Below, piece after piece: positions 57,341-64,000 of a stretch of DNA of 64,000 bases. Both the position numbers and the translations under genes were made by a program. This DNA is from a bacterium. GTDB lineage: Bacteria; Bacillota; Bacilli; Lactobacillales; Streptococcaceae. Position 1 is the first letter of the stretch; every line of letters starts with the position of its first letter. Location: positions 434,001-498,000 of the forward strand of contig CAJNCG010000002.1 of assembly GCA_905221205.1 (NCBI GenBank). Reading direction: 5' to 3'. The notes under the pieces are model-generated. The model searched no databases, had not been told where the DNA came from, and saw only the letters and a program-made list of their open reading frames with translations.

Positions 57341-58684
57341 ATGATTAAAATCTATGACACCATGTCTCGTGATTTGCTAGAATTTGTCCCAATAGAGGAC
57401 GGTAAGGTTAAGATGTATGTCTGTGGGCCAACCGTCTACAACTATATCCACGTGGGGAATGCCCGTTCAACGGTGGCCTTTGATAGCATTCGACGTTATT
57501 TTGAATACCGTGGGTATGAGGTTGCCTATATTTCCAATTTTACGGATGTGGATGATAAGATTATCAACCGTGCCAAAGAAGAAGGCATCACGCCTCAGGA
57601 GGTTGCGGACAAGTACATCGCTGCCTTTCGTGAGGATGTGACGGCCTTGGGCGTCAAACCTGCTACCCGCCATCCGCGTGTGGTGGAGTTTATGGCTGAC
57701 ATCATCCGTTTTGTGGAAGATTTAATCGAGAAAGGTTTTGCCTATGAGAGTCAAGGGGATGTCTATTTCCGTGTGGAAAAATCTCACAACTATGCCAAAT
57801 TGGCTAACAAAACCTTGGAAGACTTGGAGCTAGGTGCTTCAGGTCGTACCGATGAAGAAACAGCTCGTAAGGAAAATCCTGTAGATTTTGCTCTATGGAA
57901 AGCTGCTAAACCAGGCGAGATTTCTTGGGACAGTCCTTGGGGACATGGTCGTCCGGGCTGGCATATCGAGTGTTCAGTCATGTCGACAGAAATTTTGGGC
58001 GATACTATTGATATCCACGGTGGTGGAGCTGATCTGGAGTTTCCTCACCACGCCAATGAAATTGCCCAGTCAGAAGCCAAAACAGGCAAGACCTTTGCCA
58101 ACTACTGGATGCACAATGGCTTTGTCAATATTGACAATGTCAAGATGTCCAAGTCCTTGGGTAACTTTATCACTGTACACGATGCCCTCAAAACTCTTGA
58201 CGGGCAAGTGCTTCGATTCTTCTTTGCGACTCAGCATTACCGTAAACCAATCAACTTTACGGAAAAAGCAGTGCGTGATGCAGAGACAAATCTCAAGTAT
58301 TTGAAGAACACTTACGAACAACCATTTACAGGAAACGTGGATGCCCAAGACTTGCAAGCTTTTAAAGACAAGTTTGTAGCAGCTATGGATGAGGATTTCA
58401 ACTCTGCCAACGGTATCACAGTAGTTTTTGAAATGGCCAAGTGGATTAACTCGGGTAACTATGATGCAAGTGTTAAGCAAGCTCTTGCGGATATGTTGGA
58501 AGTCTTTGGGATTGTCTTTGTTGAGGAAGTTTTGGACGCAGAGATTGAAGTTTTGATTCAAAAACGCCAAGAAGCGCGTGCCAATCGTGACTTTGCGACA
58601 GCAGACCAAATCCGTGACCAATTGGCTGCTCAAGGAATTAAGCTCCTTGACACCAAAGATGGAGTGAGGTGGACACGTGATTGA
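57341..58684 (+). CDS. cysS: Cysteinyl-tRNA synthetase
   Basis: The 447-residue class I synthetase has the zinc Cys and HIGH-like motif in CGPTVYNYIHVGNAR (~28-42), the second zinc cysteine in WHIECSVMS (~208), and KMSKSLGN (~268-275). MIKIYDT at 57341 is the family start; no clear ribosome site precedes it, so initiation may be weak or leaderless-like. mrnC overlaps its 3' end. No T-box leader is present. Confidence 0.96.
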   Translation: MIKIYDTMSRDLLEFVPIEDGKVKMYVCGPTVYNYIHVGNARSTVAFDSIRRYFEYRGYEVAYISNFTDVDDKIINRAKEEGITPQEVADKYIAAFREDVTALGVKPATRHPRVVEFMADIIRFVEDLIEKGFAYESQGDVYFRVEKSHNYAKLANKTLEDLELGASGRTDEETARKENPVDFALWKAAKPGEISWDSPWGHGRPGWHIECSVMSTEILGDTIDIHGGGADLEFPHHANEIAQSEAKTGKTFANYWMHNGFVNIDNVKMSKSLGNFITVHDALKTLDGQVLRFFFATQHYRKPINFTEKAVRDAETNLKYLKNTYEQPFTGNVDAQDLQAFKDKFVAAMDEDFNSANGITVVFEMAKWINSGNYDASVKQALADMLEVFGIVFVEEVLDAEIEVLIQKRQEARANRDFATADQIRDQLAAQGIKLLDTKDGVRWTRD

Positions 58685-59063
58685 TGTCAATCTCATTAAC
58701 GGGATTGCGCTAGCCTTTGAAGGAGATGCGGTGTATTCTATGTATATTCGTCGTCACCTCATTCTTAAAGGCATGACCAAACCCAATAAACTCCACCAAG
58801 AAGCGACCAAGTATGTGTCAGCTAAGGCTCAGGCTCGCCTGATTTCTCTTATGTTGGAGGAGCAAGTCCTGACGGAAAAAGAAGAGGAAATCTACAAACG
58901 TGGCCGCAATACCAATAGCCATACCAAGGCTAAAAATGCTGATGTGGTGACTTACCGCATGTCCACAGGTTTTGAAGCGGTCATGGGCTATCTCCATATG
59001 ACTGAAAATCTGGAACGTCTTGAGAGCTTGATTTCTTGGTGCATCCAAAAAGTGGAGGGCTAG
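58677..59063 (+). CDS. mrnC: Mini-ribonuclease III
   Basis: Processes 23S rRNA ends. The 128-residue RNase III-like domain has LAFEGDAVYSMYIRRHL (catalytic Asp ~17) and the late FEAVMGYLHM (catalytic Glu). It lacks a double-stranded RNA-binding domain, as expected. The start is GTG at 58677, overlapping cysS; cysS-mrnC adjacency is conserved in Firmicutes. Confidence 0.95.
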   Translation: MIDVNLINGIALAFEGDAVYSMYIRRHLILKGMTKPNKLHQEATKYVSAKAQARLISLMLEEQVLTEKEEEIYKRGRNTNSHTKAKNADVVTYRMSTGFEAVMGYLHMTENLERLESLISWCIQKVEG

Positions 59064-59066
59064 GAC

Positions 59067-59936
59067 ATGATTGCAAAGGAATTACAAGACTGGTTTCCTG
59101 AGGCTCAGATTTTAGATCAACCAGTAGAGAAAGAGGGGTATCTTACTCTTCCTTTGGCTTCTCAGCAGTGGATTTTGCTGGAGGAAGCTGGTCTCAGTGA
59201 GCGTGAAAAGCAGTTGGTTGCCCTTTTGACCCAGCAGGAGCAAGCTAGTTCGCTCAATCCTTGGTATCCCTATCTGATTGAGGGAAAGGGGCAGGCACCG
59301 CAGGCTTTCAAAAAGATTCAGCTGGTTTATTGCCATCTTTCCTATTTTCAACAGGAAAATCTGGCCTCTTGGTTAGACATGATGCGAACTCTTTTTCCTA
59401 ACTGTCAGACGGTGCTTCAGGTCGGAGCTCAGGATTATGTTTTCGTGTTGCAACAAGATAAGTACACTTCTGTACGAGCTATTTTAAGTGATACGATTGA
59501 AGCGGTAGAGTATGACTTTGGCCTTCGTTTATCTATTATGTTAGGGCAGGTTTGGTCTCAGACAGGACATCAAGCCCTATCAGACTTGATTAAAGCGGAG
59601 CGGGATTTATTCAAGAGTTGGTGGCGTCAGAGTCATCAAGGTGTTCTCACCTTTTCACAACTCTATCTGTGGAGCATGGGGGAAAGAATTGTGGATTTGA
59701 GGGTCATTAAAGAATGCCTGCACCAGATGATCTTGGATCAGGATCAGATTCAGGAAATTATCCTTTCTCTTTGGGAAAATAGTGCAGTTCTAACTAAAAC
59801 CGCCCAGCAACTCTATCTGCACCGCAATTCTCTCCAATATAAGATTGATAAATGGGAAGAATTGACAGGGCTTCAGTTGAAGGAATTGACTGACCTGACT
59901 CTGTGTTATCAGTTGATTTTACCAGATATTCTCTAA
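59067..59936 (+). CDS. PucR/CdaR-type C-terminal helix-turn-helix regulator
   Basis: The 289-residue protein has no recognised sensor domain in its first ~230 residues, but its end (SAVLTKTAQQLYLHRNSLQYKIDKWEELTGL, in parts ~245-275) is a PucR-type HTH, as in sugar-diacid regulators. It follows mrnC by three bases and precedes msmK, so it may control sugar uptake; this is inference. Confidence 0.75.
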   Translation: MIAKELQDWFPEAQILDQPVEKEGYLTLPLASQQWILLEEAGLSEREKQLVALLTQQEQASSLNPWYPYLIEGKGQAPQAFKKIQLVYCHLSYFQQENLASWLDMMRTLFPNCQTVLQVGAQDYVFVLQQDKYTSVRAILSDTIEAVEYDFGLRLSIMLGQVWSQTGHQALSDLIKAERDLFKSWWRQSHQGVLTFSQLYLWSMGERIVDLRVIKECLHQMILDQDQIQEIILSLWENSAVLTKTAQQLYLHRNSLQYKIDKWEELTGLQLKELTDLTLCYQLILPDIL

Positions 59937-59970
59937 AGTTTTGTGCAAGTTGCACAGAACTTTTTTATTT
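59936..59970 (+). terminator. Terminator after the PucR-type gene
   Basis: AAGTTTTGTGCA / TGCACAGAACTT (one G-T pair), three-base loop, then a T tract. Confidence 0.9.
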
Positions 59971-59993
59971 TTTTGGTCACCTTGCCATAGAAA

Positions 59994-60016
59994 TGTAAAG
60001 CGTTTTCATCTATAAT
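59994..60016 (+). promoter_or_regulatory. msmK promoter with a strong cre site
   Basis: TGTAAAGCGTTTTCA (59994-60008) fits the cre consensus at every key position and sits directly before TATAAT (60011-60016). CcpA would repress in glucose. Confidence 0.85.
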
Positions 60017-60048
60017 AAAACTATCAAAAGACAAAAGGAGTTCACCTC

Positions 60049-61179
60049 ATGGTAGAATTAAATCTTAAAAATATTTACAAAAAATATCCAAACAGCGAAC
60101 ACTACTCAGTTGAAGACTTCAACTTGGACATCAAAGACAAAGAATTTATCGTTTTCGTAGGTCCCTCAGGATGTGGTAAATCAACAACTCTTCGTATGAT
60201 TGCTGGTCTTGAAGACATCACAGAAGGTACTGCATCTATCGATGGTGTGGTTGTCAACGACGTGGCTCCAAAAGACCGTGACATCGCCATGGTATTCCAA
60301 AACTACGCTCTTTACCCACACATGACTGTTTATGACAACATGGCTTTCGGTTTGAAATTGCGTAAATACAGCAAGGAAGACATCGACAAACGTGTACAAG
60401 AAGCAGCTGAAATCCTTGGATTGAAAGAGTTCTTGGAACGTAAACCAGCTGACCTTTCAGGTGGTCAACGTCAACGTGTTGCCATGGGTCGTGCGATTGT
60501 TCGTGACGCAAAAGTGTTCTTGATGGACGAACCTTTGTCAAACTTGGATGCAAAACTTCGTGTATCGATGCGTGCTGAAATTGCGAAAATCCACCGTCGT
60601 ATCGGAGCTACAACTATCTACGTAACTCACGACCAAACAGAAGCGATGACACTTGCAGACCGTATCGTTATCATGTCAGCAACTAAGAATCCTGCTGGTA
60701 CAGGTACTATCGGACGTGTAGAACAAATTGGTACTCCTCAAGAAGTTTACAAAAACCCAGTTAACAAATTCGTAGCAGGATTCATCGGAAGCCCAGCTAT
60801 GAACTTCATTAATGTGAAATTGGTTGGTAGCGAAATTGTTTCTGACGGTTTCCGTTTGAAAGTTCCAGAAGGAGCATTGAAAGTTCTTCGTGAAAAAGGC
60901 TATGAAGGTAAAGAATTGATCTTCGGTATCCGTCCAGAAGACGTGAATGCAGAGCCTGCTTTCCTTGAAACATTCCCAGAATCAGTTGTCAAAGCTACTA
61001 TCTCTGTATCAGAGTTGCTTGGTTCAGAATCTCACCTTTACTGCCAAGTTGGTAAAGATGAATTTGTTGCCAAAGTGGATGCTCGTGACTACTTGCAAAC
61101 AGGTGCAACAGTTGAACTTGGATTTGACTTGAACAAAGCACACTTCTTCGATGTAGAAACTGAAAGAACAGTTTACTAA
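60049..61179 (+). CDS. msmK: Sugar ABC transporter ATP-binding protein (shared ATPase)
   Basis: The 376-residue MalK/UgpC-type ATPase has Walker [10 protein letters not shown] (~38-46), Q-loop [10 protein letters not shown], signature [14 protein letters not shown] (~135-148), Walker [16 protein letters not shown] and the regulatory TOBE region. In streptococci one such ATPase serves several oligosaccharide importers; no partner permeases are nearby, consistent with this. AAAAGGAG supports the start. Confidence 0.94.
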   Translation: MVELNLKNIYKKYPNSEHYSVEDFNLDIKDKEFIVFVGPSGCGKSTTLRMIAGLEDITEGTASIDGVVVNDVAPKDRDIAMVFQNYALYPHMTVYDNMAFGLKLRKYSKEDIDKRVQEAAEILGLKEFLERKPADLSGGQRQRVAMGRAIVRDAKVFLMDEPLSNLDAKLRVSMRAEIAKIHRRIGATTIYVTHDQTEAMTLADRIVIMSATKNPAGTGTIGRVEQIGTPQEVYKNPVNKFVAGFIGSPAMNFINVKLVGSEIVSDGFRLKVPEGALKVLREKGYEGKELIFGIRPEDVNAEPAFLETFPESVVKATISVSELLGSESHLYCQVGKDEFVAKVDARDYLQTGATVELGFDLNKAHFFDVETERTVY

Positions 61180-61195
61180 GATAAATAAAACTCAA

Positions 61196-61228
61196 AACAC
61201 TGCTAGAGAAATCTGGCAGTGTTTTTTT
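61196..61228 (+). terminator. msmK terminator
   Basis: AACACTGC / GCAGTGTT stem with a T tract. Confidence 0.9.
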
Positions 61229-61237
61229 AGATTGAGT

Positions 61238-61266
61238 AAAAAAACTCTCCATATTACTTGGAGAGC
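61238..61266 (-). terminator. Terminator of the amino-acid ABC operon
   Basis: Minus-strand CTCTCCA / TGGAGAG stem followed by seven T bases, eight bases after the permease stop. Confidence 0.9.
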
Positions 61267-61273
61267 TAATTTG

Positions 61274-61933
61274 TTATTCTGCTGCTTGTTGCCAGCGTTT
61301 TGCTAGCATATGAGACAGGCTAGAGATTGCTAGGTTAAAGCTGAAGTAGATGAGGGCAATCAGGATATAAAGACTGAAGACTTGCTCTGGTTCGAAATAA
61401 CGGCCCATGAGAATTTGGCTAGCTCCAAAGAGTTCTTGTAGAGCGATAACAGAGTAGAGAAGACTGGTATCCTTAATCACAGTTACAAACTGAGAAATGA
61501 TGGCTGGCAGCATTTTACGGATCGCTTGTGGGAGAATGATGTGGTAGAGGATTTGGGCTGAGGTAAATCCTTGAGACATTCCAGCTTCGTACTGGCCCTT
61601 GTCTACGGCATTGAGGCCACCTCGGATAATCTCAGCTAAGGCTGCTGAGGTAAAGAGGGTAAAGGCTGTAATTCCTGCTGGTGTGGACTTCATCTTGAAC
61701 ACCAAAAAGATGGTGAAAATCCAGAGGAGGTTGGGAACGTTACGTACAAATTCGATGTAAATGCTGGAAATAATACGCAAGATAGGATTTTTCCCATTTC
61801 TCATGACCGCTAGAACTGTACCGATAAGTGTAGAGAGGACAATGGCAATCAGAGAAATGTAGAGGGTCAAGCCAAATCCTTTAAAGATAAAGATTAGGTT
61901 ATCTGGGGTCAAAACTTCTAAAATGGATTCCAT
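61274..61933 (-). CDS. Polar amino-acid ABC transporter permease (second)
   Basis: The 219-residue HisM/GlnP-type permease has about five membrane helices and the EAA loop EIIRGGLNAVDKGQYEAGMSQGFT in two parts (~96-119) that docks the ATPase. It lies nine bases after the other permease, giving a heterodimeric channel. Confidence 0.92.
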   Translation of the reverse strand: MESILEVLTPDNLIFIFKGFGLTLYISLIAIVLSTLIGTVLAVMRNGKNPILRIISSIYIEFVRNVPNLLWIFTIFLVFKMKSTPAGITAFTLFTSAALAEIIRGGLNAVDKGQYEAGMSQGFTSAQILYHIILPQAIRKMLPAIISQFVTVIKDTSLLYSVIALQELFGASQILMGRYFEPEQVFSLYILIALIYFSFNLAISSLSHMLAKRWQQAAE

Positions 61934-61942
61934 AGTAACCTC

Positions 61943-62620
61943 CTAAAGTGAATAGGCTTTTTTGTTGGCTTGCTCCATCTTGCGACCAAACTGGGCAACA
62001 GGGAAGCATAGAGAAAAGTAGAGAAGGGCAGCGCCTAAAAATGCTGGAATGTAGTTTCCGTTAAGAGCTGACCAAGACTTGGTCACAAACATCAAGTCCA
62101 CTCCAGAGATGATAGCGACTGTTGAGGTGTTCTTGATGAGGTTGACGATTTGGTTGGTCAAAGGAGGGAGAATGATACGAAAGGCCTGAGGCAAGATAAT
62201 CAAGCGCATAGCACTGATATAAGTAAAACCTTGCGACAAGGCGGCCTCCATCTGACCGCTAGGAATAGATTGAATCCCTGAACGAATAACCTCAGCGATA
62301 TAGGCACCGTGATAGAGTCCCACGCAGAGAACAGCCGTCCAATAGATCGGAATCATGATGATATGGTCGCTGATAAGAGGTAGGCCATAAAAAACGATAA
62401 CAAACTGCACCAAGAGAGGAGTGTTTTGGTAAAATTCTACAAAGATACGAGCCAAAATGCGCAAAATCGGACGTTTGCTTGTTGACATAGCTCCAAAGAA
62501 GATGCCCAAGACCATGGCGAGGATAAAGGATCCAATCGCTAGGGCAAGGGTGAAGAGGAATCCATTGAAAAATTGTCCAAAATCCTGAAAATAGGCTGTC
62601 CAAGATGATAAATCTGTCAT
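61943..62620 (-). CDS. Polar amino-acid ABC transporter permease (first)
   Basis: The 225-residue permease has the same fold, with the EAA loop AEVIRSGIQSIPSGQMEAALSQGFT in two parts (~112-136) and the NTPLLVQ helix typical of the family. Follows the binding protein by 12 bases. Confidence 0.92.
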   Translation of the reverse strand: MTDLSSWTAYFQDFGQFFNGFLFTLALAIGSFILAMVLGIFFGAMSTSKRPILRILARIFVEFYQNTPLLVQFVIVFYGLPLISDHIIMIPIYWTAVLCVGLYHGAYIAEVIRSGIQSIPSGQMEAALSQGFTYISAMRLIILPQAFRIILPPLTNQIVNLIKNTSTVAIISGVDLMFVTKSWSALNGNYIPAFLGAALLYFSLCFPVAQFGRKMEQANKKAYSL

Positions 62621-62632
62621 AGGGTATCCTCC

Positions 62633-63427
62633 TTAATCTGCGGTATGGCTAGATGGTTTGAGCTTGTAACGATCATAAAGTTTTTGCAAACTACCATCCT
62701 TGCTCCATTTAGTGACCAAGTTATCAAGATAGTTGTTGAGCTCTGTATTTGATTTCTTGGTAACAATACCGTAGTCAGATGGCTTGAAACTATCATTTAG
62801 CAGTTCTGTGCGTTTGCTGATATAGCCAGATAGAATCGAGCGGTCAACGGAAAAGGCATCGATACGATGGGCGTGAAGGGAAGTAATCAATTCTGGATAA
62901 GAACCAAGTTCGACGAATTTAAAGGTTAGACCTTTCTTTTTACCCAATTCGGTAATCAGGCGTTGGGTGATGGAACCTTGGGCAACACCGATGGTTTTGC
63001 CGTTTAGGTCCTCAATGCTTTTGATTTTGGCAGATTTATTGACCAAAAAGCCAGAAGCGTCCGTGTAGTAGGGACTGGTAAAGTTGTAGAGTTTTTTGCG
63101 TTCGTCTGTGATGGTAAAGGTCGCTATATCCATGTCAACCTGTTCATTGTCTAGGAGTGGTCCACGAGTTTGCGCGGTAACAGGTACATAACGAACTTTG
63201 ACCTTAAGCTCATCAGCGACCATCTTGGCCAAGTCGGTTTCGATACCAGAATAGGTCCCTGTCTTGGGGTCCTTGTAACCAAAATTGGGAACGTCTTGTT
63301 TGACACCGACAACTAGCTCGCCTCTCTTTTGAATATCTGCGACACTAGTATCAGCCTGAACTGGTTGGGCAGCAGCAAGGCCGAAAAGGCTAATCAATAA
63401 TGCTGATAAAAAGAATTTCTTTTTCAT
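62633..63427 (-). CDS. Amino-acid ABC transporter substrate-binding protein
   Basis: The 264-residue family-3 binding protein has an N-terminal signal (KKKFFLSALLISLFGLAAA) and the lobes with DIQKRGELVVGVKQDVPNFG (~31-50) and DIATFTITDERK. The signal has no lipobox cysteine: it reads AAAQPVQADTS, more like a secreted protein. I use ATG 63427 with AAGGAGG five bases upstream. It resembles pneumococcal AatB as I recall; the substrate (cystine or another polar amino acid) is not shown by the sequence. Confidence 0.9.
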   Translation of the reverse strand: MKKKFFLSALLISLFGLAAAQPVQADTSVADIQKRGELVVGVKQDVPNFGYKDPKTGTYSGIETDLAKMVADELKVKVRYVPVTAQTRGPLLDNEQVDMDIATFTITDERKKLYNFTSPYYTDASGFLVNKSAKIKSIEDLNGKTIGVAQGSITQRLITELGKKKGLTFKFVELGSYPELITSLHAHRIDAFSVDRSILSGYISKRTELLNDSFKPSDYGIVTKKSNTELNNYLDNLVTKWSKDGSLQKLYDRYKLKPSSHTAD

Positions 63428-63437
63428 AGGCGCCTCC

Positions 63438-64000
63438 TTATTTGACTTTGTCACTTTCATGGTTGATAATTTTGCTGAGGAATTGTTGGGCACGTGGTTC
63501 GCTTGGATTGTCGAAAAAGTCATCGACATCGGTCGTATCTACCAAAACTTCCCCGTCAGCCATAAAGATGATGCGGTCCGCAACTTCACGGGCGAAGCCC
63601 ATTTCATGGGTAACGACAATCATATTCATACCCTCGTGGGCCAATTTTTGCATAACTGCTAGAACATCTCCGATAGTTTCAGGGTCAAGAGCAGACGTTG
63701 GTTCATCAAAGAGGAGGAGTTCAGGATGCATGGCGAGTCCGCGGGCGATGGCAATCCGTTGTTTTTGTCCACCAGAAAGCATGGCTGGATATGAATCTTT
63801 CTTGTCCCACATATTTACAAATTCCAGATATTTTTGGGCTGTTTTTTCAGCTTCTTTTTTATCAATCCCTAGAACTTTTATGGGCGCAAGTGTTACGTTT
63901 TCTAACACTGTTTTGTGAGGGTAGAGGTTGAAATGCTGGAAAACCATGCCGACTTCCTTGCGAAGCGGTACTAAATCTTTTTGGCTGGCCCCAGCAACCT
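63438..64000 (-). CDS. Polar amino-acid ABC transporter ATPase, C-terminal part (runs off the right edge)
   Basis: About 187 codons are present. Q-loop MVFQHFNLYPHKTV, signature LSGGQKQRIAIARG, Walker B LLLFDEPTSALDPE and the H-loop VVTHEMGFA are visible; Walker A is outside the window. GlnQ/HisP type. First gene of the four-gene ABC operon (ATPase, binding protein, two permeases), its stop 11 bases before the binding protein start. Confidence 0.93.
   Translation of the reverse strand, partial: VAGASQKDLVPLRKEVGMVFQHFNLYPHKTVLENVTLAPIKVLGIDKKEAEKTAQKYLEFVNMWDKKDSYPAMLSGGQKQRIAIARGLAMHPELLLFDEPTSALDPETIGDVLAVMQKLAHEGMNMIVVTHEMGFAREVADRIIFMADGEVLVDTTDVDDFFDNPSEPRAQQFLSKIINHESDKVK

Overview
The window is chromosomal DNA from a mitis-group Streptococcus close to S. 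mitis, S. oralis or S. pneumoniae. The evidence is a low-GC genome with strong AGGAGG-type ribosome sites, a BOX element, a CmhR operator of pneumococcal type ahead of metE, and housekeeping blocks in the order I remember from pneumococcus (yqeG-yqeH-yhbY-nadD-yqeK-rsfS-yqeM-tmcAL-yefM-yoeB-rny; gmk-rpoZ-priA-fmt-rsmB-phpP-stkP; mvaS-mvaA; scrR-scrB/scrA-scrK; metE-metF-pnp-cysE-cysS-mrnC). No rRNA, tRNA, CRISPR array or intact insertion sequence was seen.

Layout. 0-5.4 kb: end of a zinc alcohol/butanediol dehydrogenase, the gatCAB amidotransferase operon (minus) and divergent prfC. 5.4-6 kb: a non-coding block with a 206-bp tandem repeat. 6-15.7 kb: FUSC-type protein, sstT, a short MscS channel, CorA, then the ribosome-assembly/NAD operon yqeG to tmcAL, interrupted after yqeH by a structured element ('element A'). 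15.7-19 kb: yefM-yoeB toxin-antitoxin module set between two copies of the same terminator, RNase Y, and a Jag_N-DUF4839 membrane protein. 19.2-31.4 kb: gmk to stkP, a split ThrE exporter and the two mevalonate genes. 31.4-38.2 kb: BOX element, sucrose regulon, a second copy of the structured element ('element B') set between duplicated terminators, and a TVP38 protein.

38.4-49.6 kb is the accessory region: a complete type I restriction-modification set (hsdRMS), then an AT-rich two-gene Hachiman-type defence cassette (hamA and a frameshifted hamB), an EndA-like nuclease without signal peptide, a DUF1722/pyrimidine-dimer-glycosylase pair and an orphan antitoxin with only the last codons of its toxin. 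49.7-64 kb: metE-metF under a CmhR operator, pnp with a structured leader, cysE, GNAT, cysS, mrnC, a PucR-type regulator, the sugar ABC ATPase msmK under a cre site, and a polar amino-acid ABC transporter running off the right edge.

The most unusual observations are: (i) elements A and B, two ~134-bp sequences that keep the same multi-helix fold through paired substitutions in every helix; (ii) the Hachiman cassette, bounded by imperfect repeats of the hsdS 3' end, with T7 tracts in the hamA ribosome-site spacer and exactly at the hamB frameshift; (iii) two loci where a cassette lies between duplicated terminators.
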